Shown here: piece after piece, positions 1-13,710 of the stretch | Layout: the number at the start of each line of letters is the position of its first letter | Position numbering within the stretch: position 1 is the stretch's first letter | Source: Sipunculus nudus | Taxonomy: Eukaryota; Annelida; Sipuncula; Golfingiida; Sipunculidae | Direction of reading: 5' to 3' | Length of the DNA: 64,000 nucleotides | Assembly (NCBI GenBank): GCA_026874595.1 | Contig: CM049307.1 | Span: forward strand, 53,796,370-53,860,369 | The notes under the pieces: model-generated | The model's database searches: none | Told to the model about the DNA's origin: nothing | Seen by the model: the letters and a program-made list of their open reading frames with translations, nothing else | Program-made: the position numbers and the translations under genes

Positions 1-3000
1 ATTTCAATCGGAAAAAGTCAGATATCAAATATTAATATAATAAAACCTACCCAAGCAAATGACACTTTCATTTAAAAGTGCAGTATTCTGCAAATTTTAT
101 CAAGTTTACCGTTTATTGTACTGATGAAAAGGGGAATTTTAGTACAATTTCAGTAGGTACATACAAGGCGGAATCTATACAGCTGACAGCTGTCAGCTCC
201 TTACATAGGTATGTAAGCACAGTTGGATTTATGCATTTGATATTTTCCAATTGTCCTAACAAAGGTTAACATGAATGCTGATCGTAAAACTTAAGTACAT
301 GTATGTAGGTTTCAAATATTCTAATGATAAGTGTTTACGCACATATCAAGTTCAATCCTAATTTCATTGCAGATAAGTTTTTTGCACCCTTCACCTCTTC
401 AAAGGAATTATATTTGTTAGCATGCAAATAAAAAGGAAGTAAAAGGAAGAAAGGAAGAAACATTGCAATTAAAAAATTGTTCTACTATTAAAGCATCCGA
501 ATTTATAACAAAGCAGACAAACCTAAGCCAGCAAATAACACTTTCATTTGACTACGATCACAGTGTATGCGACTACTGTGCAGAACTCAACAAAAAATGT
601 TTGCTATCCATTGTGCTAGTAAACAAGGAAAAATGTAGGAAAATTTCAATATAAACGAAACCAGGATTCATTCACAGAGTCATTTTACAGACTTTGAACC
701 CTTATAAATGAATTTATCGACCCCAGAAATGTAGAAATAGTGCACTTTGAAAGCATTTTAGGACAAATATAATCGAATGTATTGATATTTGATAATCCGG
801 CGGCCATCTTGGCCGCCATCTTGGATTTTGACCAAGACCGGATGAATTCCGCTTGGCCCTATATCTGAAAATGTTAAGTATGGTCTGGCCAACTATTATG
901 CCAAGTTTCATGCTTCTTTCACTTTTTGCACAATTCTTCTCTTAACAGCTGGACTAGTGGTACGACCCGGGGTTGAAAATCTCAGTGCAGGCTTGCTAAG
1001 ACCATGAGTTTGAGTGACCCCACCATCTACCAATGAATGTTGTTTACCGATAACCAGGGGTGTAACCAGACCTGACGCCCGCGGGTTTCCCGATTCTGTA
1101 CTTTTTTCTTCTTCCTTCCTTTTCTGCTTTTTCTGTTCCTTTTCTTTTCTTTTCTTTTCTTCCCCTTTTCTTCTTCCTTCCCTTTCTCTTCTTCCCTCTT
1201 TCCCTTCTTTTCTTTCTGTCCTTCGGCCATCCCACTGTTTACGCGACTGCCGATGACTGTTGTATTAAAATATTCTCAAGTACTCGCATTTGAGTGAGTG
1301 TTCAAAAAGGAATTGTATAGGTGTGCATGCAGTATAAACTCATAGACCCTGCTAATCTTTATTACTGTATGGAATTTTCATATTTCATGTCTCTGTGGAG
1401 TTTATAATACTTTAATGGAATGTCATTACCGGAGGCTTCCTGTTAGTACTGATTTAGTACTCTTAATATACGCTATTAATTTCGTTAAAATTTGATGTCT
1501 TTTACCTCTGTGTGCATTTATGAGTTGACGGTGTCTCAGTCCGTCCCAGAATTATATGAAAAGAACTTGGAGGATCACACAAAAAAAGGGGCCTTAAAAA
1601 GTTTTTAAAAAAATTATGTATGTTAGTGTAACAGACTGTTGAGCTATATTTCTTAATCTGTAATCAAACTAGGTTCTTGTTCAATGCAATAAGCATGAAA
1701 TAAAATATGTCTACTGTTGTAAATTTCCGCCGTGGCCTAGGTCACCGAGGTGAATCATATCAGTTGAGGTAACAACACCTAGATAAGGGGGGGGTAATCC
1801 GATCTGAGAGTCAGTCTGGGCATAACATTCACAGATAATACAGAAGATTCCGTTTGCTGAATTAAAGCGCCATCTTTTGTATTACCAAGTATGCAGTCCT
1901 GATGTCAGCTTTGACAGTTCTATTAACCTTTTTGCTAGTTGTAAATACAGTTAATTACCTATACCTGGAGTTTGATAACTTTTAAAGTTTAGAGCTAAGA
2001 GAATTAGAAATCTACTTCACTTAGTAATTTGCAAGCACTGACAAGTTTAGTATTTCAGAATATATAGCATATCTCCATGTGTATACGTATACGCGTATAT
2101 GTGTGCAAGATATAAATAAGGTCTCGGGTAGTACTACTCGTTCCAATCGCCTTCAAGTGAGAGCCGTGTACAGTAGCAGTTGGGTCCCAGGTGGCTTCTT
2201 GAGGTACTTTAACGGTTATATATTTTGAACTAACGAATCTTCCAAATCCACTTTTACTTTCCTTCCACGGGATTAAAGGTAGCTTTCTATCCGGTCAATT
2301 ACCTCGTGTTTTATCCCCATGCAGTCTGTTTTTAGAACTAAGAGCAATTGAGGGATCATGATGCACAATGAGATCCATCGAACACTTAGCACATAAACTC
2401 TTGTAAAATTGGAAAATCCATATAACATCACTACTAATATACAGTTTAATGTCCGCCAGCGTATTTACGCTCTTATATAGTTCACTTAGTTTCTGATAGA
2501 TGGCGCTGCAAGAGCCTATAAAAAAATGATATCAAGTTTCTCAGGTTTATGGGAAATTATCGGATATGACCCTTTTAGGACACATTTGACATCGTTTCCG
2601 AGAGTTCAAGACCAAGTGTATGCATCTCTGAGGCGTGGCCATAAAGGAACGTAACATTCGTCAGTTCTGATATAGACAGTTAGCTCGAGATCTGCAGGAA
2701 CATTTGTATTCAGGACATTGCGCTCAATGTCCGGGTTATCTATAATATACTTTTCGTATTTATGTTGATATCTGAGACAAAATACGTACTCATCTGCTCT
2801 ATAGTTTTCTTTACTTGTTTGAGACCTTGTTTCTTGATTATTGGTACACGATTAATTCCACGATTGAATATGGTGAATCAAACGAAAATGTGTTTCAGAT
2901 TATTGGAATAACTGTAATTTTATTATGGAGACAAGTTCTCTTCCATATATATATACAGACAAAACATGTTTCTGGCACAAACAGGCACCAGGATGTATCC

Positions 3001-3845
3001 TTGCAAAATACGTGGCAGGTAAAAGAGAAATATCTTATCTCCACCCTATATCAAAGGTAGAGATGTTTTGTTGCTGATATTACTACTACCACTATTACTT
3101 TGTCTCTTTTTATGTCCAATAGCAGTCCTATATACTCATGCGACCTGTGACATACGCAAAATGGAAGCCTCCATGAGCGGTTTCGCGAAACTGGGAGAAT
3201 AAACTAGTCATGGTTCGATAAGGGAAGGGGATGCGACACGAAAATGATCCGAGTGCAGCGGAGAGTCGCGAATTTATCTGCGGCGAGAGTTTGGTAACCT
3301 GTCCATTTAGATGTTTTAGATGTCTCAAACACTGTAAAATCATCAACCCAATATACAAATCACTTAGATGTGGTCCAAGCAAAGCCCATCTGTCGAGAGT
3401 ATCATATACAGAAATTAAATCATAGGTTCTTGCCATGTTTACTTAAAAGCACATTATTGTCTTCTAATAGGGAAGAATGAGATTTTTGACCCCATGATCC
3501 CGTGGATGCAAGTGCTCCTTGCATTTTTGCAACCCAAGAAAATGGGTCGCCACTATTAGCTGGTAGAACTAAAGAATGCAATGATTGGTTTCAGTGAGAT
3601 TATGGTTCAAAGTTTTGATCTATAAAATTTCATAGAATAACATGAGCGTATACACAATAACACAAAGAGTTCCACCAAGCAGCCCAAACCAATTAAAATG
3701 AAACCTCAACCTCTGTTGCTGACTATGGGTATGCCTGGTAAATGAAGGATTTCTTTAAATAGTGTATTGAATTTCTTCCCCTTCCACAGCGGTAGCGGCA
3801 TCTGGAGTGACTATCAAGTTTCTTCCATACACTTCCTGGGGCAAC
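1..3845. other. Non-coding flank downstream of SDR gene 1
   Basis: I find no exon here with splice sites and family similarity. The open frames are short and low in complexity. It holds a pyrimidine tract near 1.1-1.2 kb, a tandem 'GGCGGCCATCTTGG'-type motif near 790-825, and otherwise AT-rich sequence. It lies 3' of the minus-strand SDR gene, so its right edge should include that gene's 3' UTR. I could not identify a clear AATAAA signal there on the minus strand. Confidence 0.6.
1098..1222. repeat. Homopyrimidine (C/T) tract
   Basis: About 125 bases are almost entirely C and T on the plus strand, built from TTTTC, TTCC and CCTT blocks. The short open frames on both strands across it are composition artefacts (Ser/Phe/Leu-rich one way, Lys/Arg/Glu-rich the other). 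A tract of this length could form triplex or H-DNA, but no function is evident. Confidence 0.85.
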
Positions 3846-6800
3846 TCAATGTCGCAGTTTGGAAAGTGGGGCCGCCGGCACCTCTGATTTTGTCATAGCC
3901 TTGATTGCGTAATCCTGTATCCAAGATGGCATGTAAGAGAGGGGAAGGACGAAAAATCGACAGTCCAGGCCACAACTATAACGTTTCTTTGGATTCACCG
4001 CAAAGAGGGCGTGCTGGTAGGCGTCGACCACTTCATTCAGATTCTTGTTTGCTCCTTTCATATAAGGCACTAAGAGTTTCATGGCTGGAAAATAGAGATA
4101 AATAACATATGTTACTTTAAAATCAAACCGTATGGGTTTTGTAAATTTACAAGATGGATCACTACATACTTAATGAATAACTGATAAGATAACCGAATTA
4201 ATAAATGTGATTTTTGCTGATTTATTTTGTATATACCTCATGTTACGTTAAATCTGTTTTATGTAGGCCTACTGCTAATAATTTGCTTCTTATAAAGTTC
4301 GCGTTGCGGAAAGAATCCATGGTTTTCCTACAAATACACTCTTTAAGTGGAACACGCATGTATTTCGGTATATTTTATTAAAGGTACCTCGGCACAATTA
4401 GCTGTTGCGGGCGTAAGACGGCTAAACGTTAGGAAACACCAGAAAATGTTCTACGGACTCAGGAACCAAAAAAAAATATGCGGAGCAAGTGGGCGATATG
4501 TTTTTATTCATCGGTCAAGACAGAATATAAATGCGTGAAATTTAGTCAAATTCTGCCATTTTTACAAAAATAAAAACACTTTCAGTTCTTGAAATTTAGC
4601 CAGCACAGACGTGATTCAGTTTTAATGATAAATTTATAAATGAAAATTTTGTATAATTAACACAAATACTCGAATCGCTGTCTTAGGCTATTATGGACAG
4701 TTTCCAAACGATTGTCCGAACATTAGAGCTACGCAACTAAATATCGTGCCATGAATCATTGCACTTACAATCTAGATAGATAAAAGGAAACACCATTTTA
4801 GTGATACATGTATGTCCGAGAGTCAATTCTCACCATTTTCTTCATCTCGGGGGGGGGGGGGCATTAAACATGTATCTTACACCAGGCAGTTCAAATCAGG
4901 TTATTTTGGTCCTCAATAACAAGTTGCTGGAGAAGGACAAATGAATCTGTGTGTGAATGTGTGATGGTGTGTGTGCGTGTCCATCCTTTATTAGACCTAC
5001 TTTTGTCGACATAGTCTCGTCCTAGTATTTCTTTATCAGGGTCTGGCAGTCTGTCGTATCCCCTCTGTACTTTGTCATGTAATGGTCCCTCCCTCATCAG
5101 AGCGGTCGCAAACGATCCTGGCTCCAACATGGCTACATGTACACCATATCTCTGCGTGTAAGGCCTTAAAAAAAGTACAGCGATTTTTTTTACATATATA
5201 TTATATTTGTCAATTTTTATCCAGCAAGTTTCACGAATAAAAGTCTATTGAGATAACATTCGTCAACATTTACCATGACAGTGGTATGGCTACAATATTC
5301 CAGCCGAAAGTAATACTTAATATTTAAAAGATTGGTACCAAAACGAGATGAATTTATATTATTTATATGATTTAAATAAATCGTAGCGCCATCTGGTGGC
5401 ATGTTTAAGAGGATAAAAAATATCACATATTGTGGAAAATAATGGCTTTTGCATCAGGTCTTTTCATGGCTACATAATCGACATGACAAGACACTCATGC
5501 TCACGTAGCACTACACATATCTTATATTAAATCTAACACGGCGTCAGGAAAGGTGGGCACAACCATATCTATATCTTCAGGAGATCAATTCACCAAGCCA
5601 GTGCGGGTACAGGAAACTCGAACATATGTTGCATCGCATTGCTCCCCAGTTCCGAACTCTCGTGGCAAATGAGGCAACCTTTATCTTATAAATCTGCACT
5701 CAAATGAATGCAAGACTCCGCCAGTCACTTATTTTGACAATATTCCCAGATTCATTAGTGCATAAGTGCATGACTGCATACATTTGTGAATATTCATTAA
5801 TGACGTTCCTGGATCCGGATCATGTGCCAGATCTCACCAAAATCAGAACGATTCTTCATTGGCCCATTCCAGAAATGACATGAAAATTTCATGAGATTCC
5901 GTTCATAATGCGTGGGTTATGATGTGAACAATCACAGACACAAACAGAGATGAACGCATACCCTCCTGGCGATGCAACTTGGTGTCTTTTTTTATCAGTG
6001 AGCGAATCACAAGCCAAAAGAAATAGCACTTTTAGAAACATGGACATTACCTGATCCCGTCACTGAACGATTCCACGCCGCATTTACTGATGTGGTAGGG
6101 TAAACACATTGGCAAACTTATCCTACCAGCGGCGCTGGCCATGTTCACGATCCGCCCTTTACTCTTCGCTAGTAGAGGTAGAAAATGCAGCGAAACGTCC
6201 ATCATGCCCAGGAGGTTGACGTCTAAAACTTCCTGGAAATCTTGTTTTATCAAATATTCAGGAAAGTTTTGTATTGGAGCGCCAATTCCAGCATTGTTCA
6301 CCAAACCCCATAGACCTGTAAACGATCTATTTTAAGTAGAAACATGTGTTAATATATGTTCAAGATATTTAAGGTACATAAACATTTGCAATACAATAAT
6401 TAATACAATCTTACAAGAAGCGGACCCCAGCCCCCTATTTCAGCTGTCCAGCTTTTTCAAGTGTTTAAGACCAATGTTAGGTTTGTCATTTGTCCCCCTG
6501 GGCTCGACCCAGTTTTTCTAAAACTGGATCCGTCCCTGCTCACAACATTCGATTATTTTGGTTGAATACAACGGTTTTCTGGCTAGAGCCCGCCACCGCC
6601 GCCGCCGCTGCCATTTTGCGCCGCCGCAGGCCGAGTTCGGATCAAGCCGAGCCGAGTTTATCAGGAGGCGCCGCCGATATTTCACTAAGCCGAAGTGCGC
6701 CGATTTTGCGCAGCTCATTTTGGCTTACGAAAAATTACCACAAAAAAATGTAATATAAAGAATGAAAATGCCAGAAAACATATACAGACTAACACAACCT

Positions 6801-7143
6801 GAAGATCGACATTTGTAAAAATTTGAGGTTTTGTTATTTTTGTTTATTGACGCTGAAAGGAAACGGTGTGATTGCATTAAAGTATAAAAATGTTGGCTAA
6901 TGAAACTACCAGGATAAACTATACTGGATATTTATTTACAAACTAGTTAAAGGTAAAATTTAGGCAGTACGTCACACGTAATATAGATTACATGTATGAT
7001 TATAAAAAGGGCAATTTAAATAGTAACATTTGTCAAAGGAATAGGGTTTCAGGTCAGTTTAGGCCAGCACGGCTAACACGACTCCGGAGTTTATTTCTGG
7101 CAAAACCATTCTGGCATCTCCATACGCAGTCCACGCATGTCTG

Positions 7144-7181
<38 letters not shown>

Positions 7182-9759
7182 AGTCCAATCGATAGGCTCG
7201 GTGAGAAATTTCACGTTACCTGGCAACGGGGGCCAAGTTAAGTAGAGTTCTGACGACCAGAGCTTGTTCACTGTACTCCCTTTTGAAATTAGCGTAGGTG
7301 CTAGAACGTGAAGTTAAATGAATTAGACGTTGAACTATGTGGAACTCATTATCTGATCCAATCTGAAAATTTCCCCTCAATTCTTAAATAAAATTGAATG
7401 TCCTACTAATATGTACAGAGTTTAGCAACAACATGTGAAGGAGAGGAGCATTTCATCCCCTCATGTCCACCTGTTTTTTCTATAAGTTACATTTCAAGGT
7501 AAAAACAAGATAATGTGGGTAGAGGATTAAGGATCCTAATTTTAAACAAGGTATATAAATACCTACCTTAAAAACCCTAAAAATATAATCATCTAAAACA
7601 AAGATGGTCACTCATGCAGGGACAGATCTGATCTGCCAGATCATTGTGAAGAGACCAAAAAGTTGTTAAACATAAACTGGAAATTTATTGTAAAATTCTT
7701 AATTGCCATATTAGGTTATCACTTCTTTTTGTAGTTTTTTAGGAAATCATTGAAAGAAAAATATAAAACTTTTAAGAAAATTATCTCCAAATAACAGGTC
7801 GATGGAGTATAGTCAAAGGATGGCCTGCTCTCCAGGGGAAAAAGTGTCTGCCTGTTAAGAACTTGGTGTGTATTTATACCAGTGCCATGGTTTCGGGTAA
7901 GAGTATTGTGGTACAGTTGTTATTGGCACATTTAAAGATTTATTATATTTAATATATCGCTTTAGATAATGTTATTTGTATGATCAGTGGAAGATTTGTT
8001 ACCGTTAGACATGTCTCACCTAGAAGCTTTCGGATGTCAGAGCACTGTTCACGTGTTGGCAGAAGTCGAGAAAAATCCAATAGATTACCGGGGCTTATAA
8101 GTCAATTTGAGTTCGCTGAACAGAACCATCAAGTATATATTTCATCAATATTTGTAATTATGGTTTCAAAACTGCGTTCAGGCTATATGCTCTCTGTATA
8201 TTTCGCTGAGATAGTGTTTTACTGATAGTTGGTGTTTTCGGATGTACCAGATCTGTTAGACATTATGTGAAGAATAAACGTTGTTTACGTTTCCTGGTAG
8301 CCCTGAATATTTTAATTCGTGAAACGGAGTGAACGAACCCGAAATACATGTTATTGTGAAAATGTTGTGACCTCCTTGTAACTGCTGGTTTCACAAGTGT
8401 CTGAATAACAAATTGGGGAATTAACAGATTGAATCACACACAACTCCTTTACCCTCCGATTTACTAAAGATTCCCAACGAAAGAAAAACCTTTTTCATCG
8501 GAATTTTGTTGTCTAATACGCTTAAAATATAAAATATAGTTGAGAATTATGAGAAATTTTAACAGGACTACTGGACTGGAAACTCATTTTTATTGTACCC
8601 TAGCTTCAGCATTTGTGACCCTTCATAATTATATAGTGTATTAATAGCCGCGTGATATCCAAGGCACCGTATTATTTCTTATACAGTGGAATTTCACTAA
8701 CACTCCACCTGTGAAACCAGCCAAAATGGTCGTGTTAGTAGTGTCATCGTGTTAGAGGTATCTACATTGATACGGGATAAAAAAAAGTGGGCGTCTAACT
8801 TTGGTAAGTACCGTGGTCCTATATATAACTTCAGCAGTAGCGCCATTCCGGCTCTCTGACATTAGAGAGTATACGACCAGCTAACTGGCTGTCAGAGTGC
8901 CGTTAAATCCTTCAGCGAGGAACGCACACTCTATGAGGATACAAATATTTTCATCATTTTTGACAAGCCTCATGGCCTACATACAGGTACACTGTAAATT
9001 CCTTTTAGTATACTTTCTATCAACACCTAACTTGAGGGAGAAAAAGTTTCGTTTTAACTCAGCATATTGGTGAACCCCTCCGCATGTTTATTGAATTTTT
9101 GACCGCATGAATACAGGCATGGCTCGCACGGGTTACTGGATCTGGACGCAGCATACTTGTACGCGATACAGGAAACAAATCGTTTCGATAGAGACTTAGT
9201 TTAATCTTGGGTTGTGAGTTCACATGTATTCTCTTTGTTAATTCATCATCAAAGCCCTATAATGTTTAGATTATGATTACCACAATAAAATGCAACAGAA
9301 GACCACTGCGATGCATTCCTCGATATTGCTTGTATAACGCGACTCAAGTATAGGCATACCATGCAGCCATTTAATCAGTGCCTACTGAGTCGGGTTGTCA
9401 CGGCGATTTCAAAAGGTACTGTATATCCTACCTTGATTTGGTCCAAGTTTCTCGGTCACGATCTCCTGGGCTTTTCTGATGCTGTCTGTTTGTGTCACGT
9501 CCAGTTCCATAGTCTCCAGACGAGATGAGGAACAGCTCCGTAGTTCATCAGCTCCCTTCTGTGTGTAACAACCTGCAAACACCCGGCATCCTAAACTATC
9601 CAGTCTCTTAGCGAGCAGGTTCCCGAAGCCTGTATCACAGCCAGTGATAAAGACTGATTTGGAAGATATGTTGTCTATCTGGGGTTTCCTCCGGAAGTAC
9701 TCGACGACAAAATGGACGACGACTGCCAGTCCCACGTACAATAGAATTGACAATCCCAT
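3846..9759 (-). CDS. SDR gene 1: RDH/HSD17B6/DHRS9-like short-chain dehydrogenase (331 aa)
   Basis: Complete gene in four coding exons: 9432-9759, 6051-6315, 5001-5164 and 3846-4084 (996 nt with stop). All introns are GT-AG and the phases agree (1, 2, 1). Residues 1-22 are a hydrophobic N-terminal anchor followed by RRK. The NAD(P)-binding motif TGCDTGFG is at 39-46 and NNAG at 116-119. The catalytic Asn is N143, Ser S170, and the YxxxK motif is Y183-K187. 'LDVNLLG' and the C-terminal 'LPLSYMPSW' resemble vertebrate RDH16, HSD17B6 and DHRS9 (SDR9C) more than BDH1. From the family, it should oxidise or reduce retinoid, steroid or similar alcohols at the ER membrane; the substrate cannot be read from sequence. 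The start is the first Met before the anchor. A tandem paralogue lies 5' of it on the same strand. Confidence 0.9.
6414..6538. mobile_element. hAT-like MITE copy (CAGGGGCGGATCCAG family), degenerate
   Basis: The left end carries GAAGCGGACCCCAG and the right end CTGGATCCGTCCCTG. These are inverted relatives of the ends seen at 10429-10615 and 30918-31086. C-rich internal sequence ('CCCCCTGGG') is shared. No target-site duplication is visible here. Confidence 0.55.
7147..7178. repeat. (TA)n microsatellite
   Basis: Uninterrupted alternating TA run of about 32 bases within intron 1 of SDR gene 1. Confidence 0.9.
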
Positions 9760-9898
9760 AGTTTCTGTTGATTGAAATTATTATCAAGTCATATTTGTAG
9801 GTTGTTTCCTATTAATTTCTAATTATTTTCTAGTATTGTTTCATCCGGAATGCTTTCGTACAATATTCATTTGTATTAATTATCCTTCGTTATCATAC

Positions 9899-9961
<63 letters not shown>

Positions 9962-9980
9962 TATATACATTATATATAAA
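9899..9980. repeat. (TA)n microsatellite upstream of SDR gene 1
   Basis: About 80 bases of nearly pure TA, lying 140 bp upstream of the start codon of SDR gene 1. It can extrude as a cruciform and is expected to vary in length. Confidence 0.9.
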
Positions 9981-10428
9981 GTATATATTTTAATATTTCA
10001 ATCAACTTATTCGTACTTACGATTAGGGCGTTGAATAATAACTAACAGACACACGTGTGCGTAACATTGACGGTGTGTGCTGTGACCTGTAATCAGATCT
10101 CGAGACCATGCAAGCGTGAGAAGAAGAGTTTTGTCGTGCTCATTTGCGGACTGTAATTGTAAAGGGGATGCTTTACACAGAGAAAGGCATTTTGATGATA
10201 TTATCCTCCTGTTTAGAGCAAACAAAACCTTACTTCTTATGCCGCTGTTAACCAAAACGAAACAAGGCACTTGTGTATAGTTACTAAGCATTAACAACTT
10301 AAAGTTATCAAGAAGATTTAAAGTACAGTTTTAATTTATTAACTATAGCTATAAAATATTTTCACTATAGGTTCCACATCATGTAAATGCAGCGGTAGAG
10401 ATATACCGAAACTTATGTACTTTGAATC

Positions 10429-10615
10429 AGAAATGGATCGGGGGGGGGGGGGGGGAGGGGGGCTTCATAAGAAGCAATCTTTTTAGGGTTTCAGACAAAA
10501 TTTTGCTGCTTACACCCCCCTCTTCGGACCTAAGGACCTCTCTTTAGGTTTTTCATTGGCCTTCCTGGGTTAGACACCCCCCCCCCCCCTTTCCTAAATC
10601 CTGGATCCGCCCCTG
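10429..10615. mobile_element. hAT-like MITE copy with poly-G and poly-C arms
   Basis: The right end is CTGGATCCGCCCCTG, the reverse complement of a CAGGGGCGGATCCAG terminus. The left end is degenerate ('AAATGGATCGGGG'). Long G and C runs lie just inside the ends, as in the copies at 6414-6538 and 30918-31086. It is non-coding. Confidence 0.6.
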
Positions 10616-12063
10616 TTACTTACCCTATTCCTTATAATGCACACTAGTCTTCAGCTAATTTGGCGGGGATCCGTTAACTGTACTCACATCCCTGGTGTTT
10701 GTTTGCTCGTACAAGTAACAAATGATCTCTGTATTTCGCTTTTACCAGAGGTTCATTGTTAAGACGCACCACCTTATAACGGGAACAAACAGTTGAGAAG
10801 CTCTCATTACAATGTATGACGCTATAAACTTTAACCATAGAAAAAAAACACTGATAATCTGATAGTGTAGCGGGGAATAGTATGGTTGTCACGAGGGGCT
10901 TGCGGTTTAGTATTTGATGGAGTGTTTGTCTGTTGATAAGTGAAACTGTTCAAACAAATAGATTACCTTATAAATGACAGCGCCAGCTATAGGGTGCACT
11001 CGGAAATAGCGTGCTCGTAAAACATATACAAGACAGTGGGAGACACCCTCCCGCCGCCCAGAGATCTTAACTGTTAAATTCAAATTCAAAATCTACTATG
11101 TTTCAAGAAAAGACATTCTGTTTATACATTTCACATGCGTATACTAATTAAATATTACTTATTCCGTAACGTCCTTACGACAACTACACCCATTTTTATG
11201 TTAATCGCCTTGAAATAATTCTTATCAAACACACTTGAATGCACTGCATTGTCCTTTTTACTATACTTCACTTTATTTATACCTACGCCGCGGGGGTATT
11301 TAGAAGCCCGGTGCATTATTGGTGTCAGAATTTGACTCTAACAATCCTAAACAGCATAGTCGTACACCTATGTCTAGGAGTCCGTGTCTGCGCAGTGTGA
11401 GAGGGCGACCTACACGTCAGAGTGTAATATAGCGCGTAAAAGAAAAATACGGCAAAATTAAAAACAGTTCACAAAAGCCACATACGACACTGTGGGAAAC
11501 AACACACGTACGTATACATACACAAACGAGGTCCGGCACAGGGGGTTACAGCGCAAGCAGGAAACATGCAACACAGCGTGCAACAGCACACACAAGCTAC
11601 ATCCCGTACAACGGGAAACGGACAGGAAACGTACGACAGGCGTTTCGATGATCAGCAAGTGGTGCTTTAAAGTGGCAGTGTTCTATATCAGCTGTTATAT
11701 AAATGTTATTATTAAATATGATCACCTGTTTATATTTTTATCTGGGATATAATACTTACTGCTGTTTAAGTCTTCTCGTCTTGTTCAAGACATTGTTCGT
11801 TGGTTACTAGTACACGTTTATTTCACTAGCGAATATTAGCATTAAAACGACAATGTCTAACAAGTTAAAGAGAAAATTGTAATGTGATTCTCATACATGT
11901 ATACAGACTAAACATATTTCCTGTACAAACAAGCAGTAGTAATTATACCTGCAAAATACAAAGCAAGTAAAATTGACATATTTGATCTCCAAGAGAAGAA
12001 AATTGCGAGAGAAGAAAATCGGGAGAGTTTCTTTTATTTGTTGATTTTACTATTATAATTATT

Positions 12064-12160
12064 ATGTCAATGTCTATGTCTATTTTTTTAGTCCATGTCT
12101 TTGTCAATGTCTACGTCAATGTTGATGTCCTTGTCAATGTCAATGTCCGTGTCAATTTTA
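12064..12160. repeat. Degenerate hexamer repeat (GTCAAT / GTCTAT)
   Basis: About 15 imperfect tandem copies of TGTCAA-like hexamers, broken by GTCCAT, GTCTTT and GTTGAT variants. It is not a coding exon: no splice signals or family similarity. Confidence 0.75.
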
Positions 12161-13710
12161 TTCTGAGATCCCAACGACTCTCCCCCAGATGTTCCTGATA
12201 TTGACATAATTCTAACAACTCAGCTGCAACGATCTTAAGTTCTACAGCTCCAAAGATTGTCTATTTTAACTGTTTATTTTCTTCTAATATAGATTAAAGC
12301 AATGGAACTCTCATAAAAAAGACCAATTTCCATTTCTACGTCAAATTCTAACATGCAAGAATGGGTTTCTTGACATCAGAAATCAATGGATGTATAAGAT
12401 GTACTCATTGCAATCATATTGCACGAAAGAAAACATTTATTGACCTCTTCCTTTTTGTGGATTCGAATTAACTAACTTTTCAGTGGACTACTGGAGGGGA
12501 AGATCTGCTACCACATGTTACCTAAGCAAGCATGGAAACTCCTTTATTAAACTTAATATACATGCTAACCATTTCAAATGATGTCCATGTTTTTAATCCG
12601 CCTCTCCTTTTCCTACTGGACATGTACATATTTACATGTGCAAATTATCTATATTCAACAATAAACTTAATAAAATTAAGTTTGGAATGTATTAATTGAA
12701 AATATTATTGTATGTTACTTAAATAATCTTTTACAAATGTGAACAGATTTGTACCCGACATACATTACTCTGTATATACACAGGGCCAAATTATCAGTTT
12801 ATCTCTTCATTCTATAATCATTTCCACATCTTGTTCGACTTTGCAAACTTTCTCATTAGATACTAGTATGTGCAGAACAAAAGTGTCCTTCACTACAATT
12901 GATTCAACAAGAATTGTGTCCTAGAATCAACTTCTGGTGACGATAATTAAATCGGGGTGTCCCCCCCCCCCCCAAAAAAAAAAAAACCGCCCCGCTTTTT
13001 TACTCGAAATTTCTCAGTGATTAAAGAACCGTTTTCATTGAAATTTCCTTGAACTCAAAATTGTATACATTTACTTAGTGCCATGATCCCATCCTTTCCC
13101 AGGAAACTCATTACATTGACAATACGTCTACCACCCCAGCCCTTTTCTTTGAAACAGTTCTCAAAAGCAGCCTCATCACTCGCGCTCAAAATTATGATTG
13201 ATCCTTAAGAATTGAACCAAACTTTAGACGGAACTAATCCTTGATGCAAAAGGCAATGACAAAATAAGGAAACTTGACACTAAGACAGGTTATTTTTAGA
13301 CTAAAACTGATTGACAGTTGCCAAAACCTGGAGGCGGACATGATCGTGCAATGCACGTGTCATATATGTCACGCATAGCCCAACTCTGATATTGCATTTT
13401 TTGTCGAACGCTATTTTGAATTCTGGTTACAAAACGTGCATCTGATTTCCTTGATTTTTTAGAAGCGTGTAGGTAATATCCCAATGTTACACCAATTTCA
13501 ATGGAATTGAAACATTTACCACCGTGATATTGTGAGTCAAAAAGCGGTTCGTTTTTTACGAACCGGATCTATTATGTGTTAACATGCAGCCATTTAACGA
13601 TAACTTAAGAAAACGATTTTTAGTGATATTATCCTCAAGTTTCGGAAAACATAAATTTTGGCGTAAATGAATCTCCTTCACACAATTGACACTTAATTCC
13701 TGATGCATTT

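Larger units (their letters stand above)
6316..9431. other. Intron 1 of SDR gene 1: repeats and a GC-rich patch
   Basis: This is a 3.1-kb intron. It contains a short hAT-like MITE (6414-6538), a GC-rich CCG/GCC patch (about 6590-6715), a (TA)n run (7147-7178), and a stress/repeat-like segment at 8837-8930 with an inverted relative in SDR gene 2. About 8990-9100 and 9370-9400 align with intron 1 of the paralogue (about 22260-22380 and 22430-22460), showing that the duplication included intron sequence. No further exon was recognised. Confidence 0.6.
9760..13710. other. Intergenic: 5' flank of SDR gene 1 and 3' flank of SDR gene 2
   Basis: No coding exon recognised. From 9760 to about 11700 the sequence is upstream of SDR gene 1 and shows patchy similarity to the upstream flank of SDR gene 2: about 10070-10270 versus 24165-24360, about 10765-10840 versus 24630-24710, and 11479-11513 versus one unit of the 35-bp minisatellite. 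It also holds a (TA)n block, a hAT-like MITE, and a GTCAAT-type simple repeat at 12064-12160. About 11090-11400 recurs in an intron of the ASB gene. Confidence 0.6.

Noticed and set aside
1014-1256. Overlapping open frames on both strands
   Set aside because: Products of the homopyrimidine tract: Ser/Phe/Leu-rich on one strand and Lys/Glu/Arg-rich on the other.
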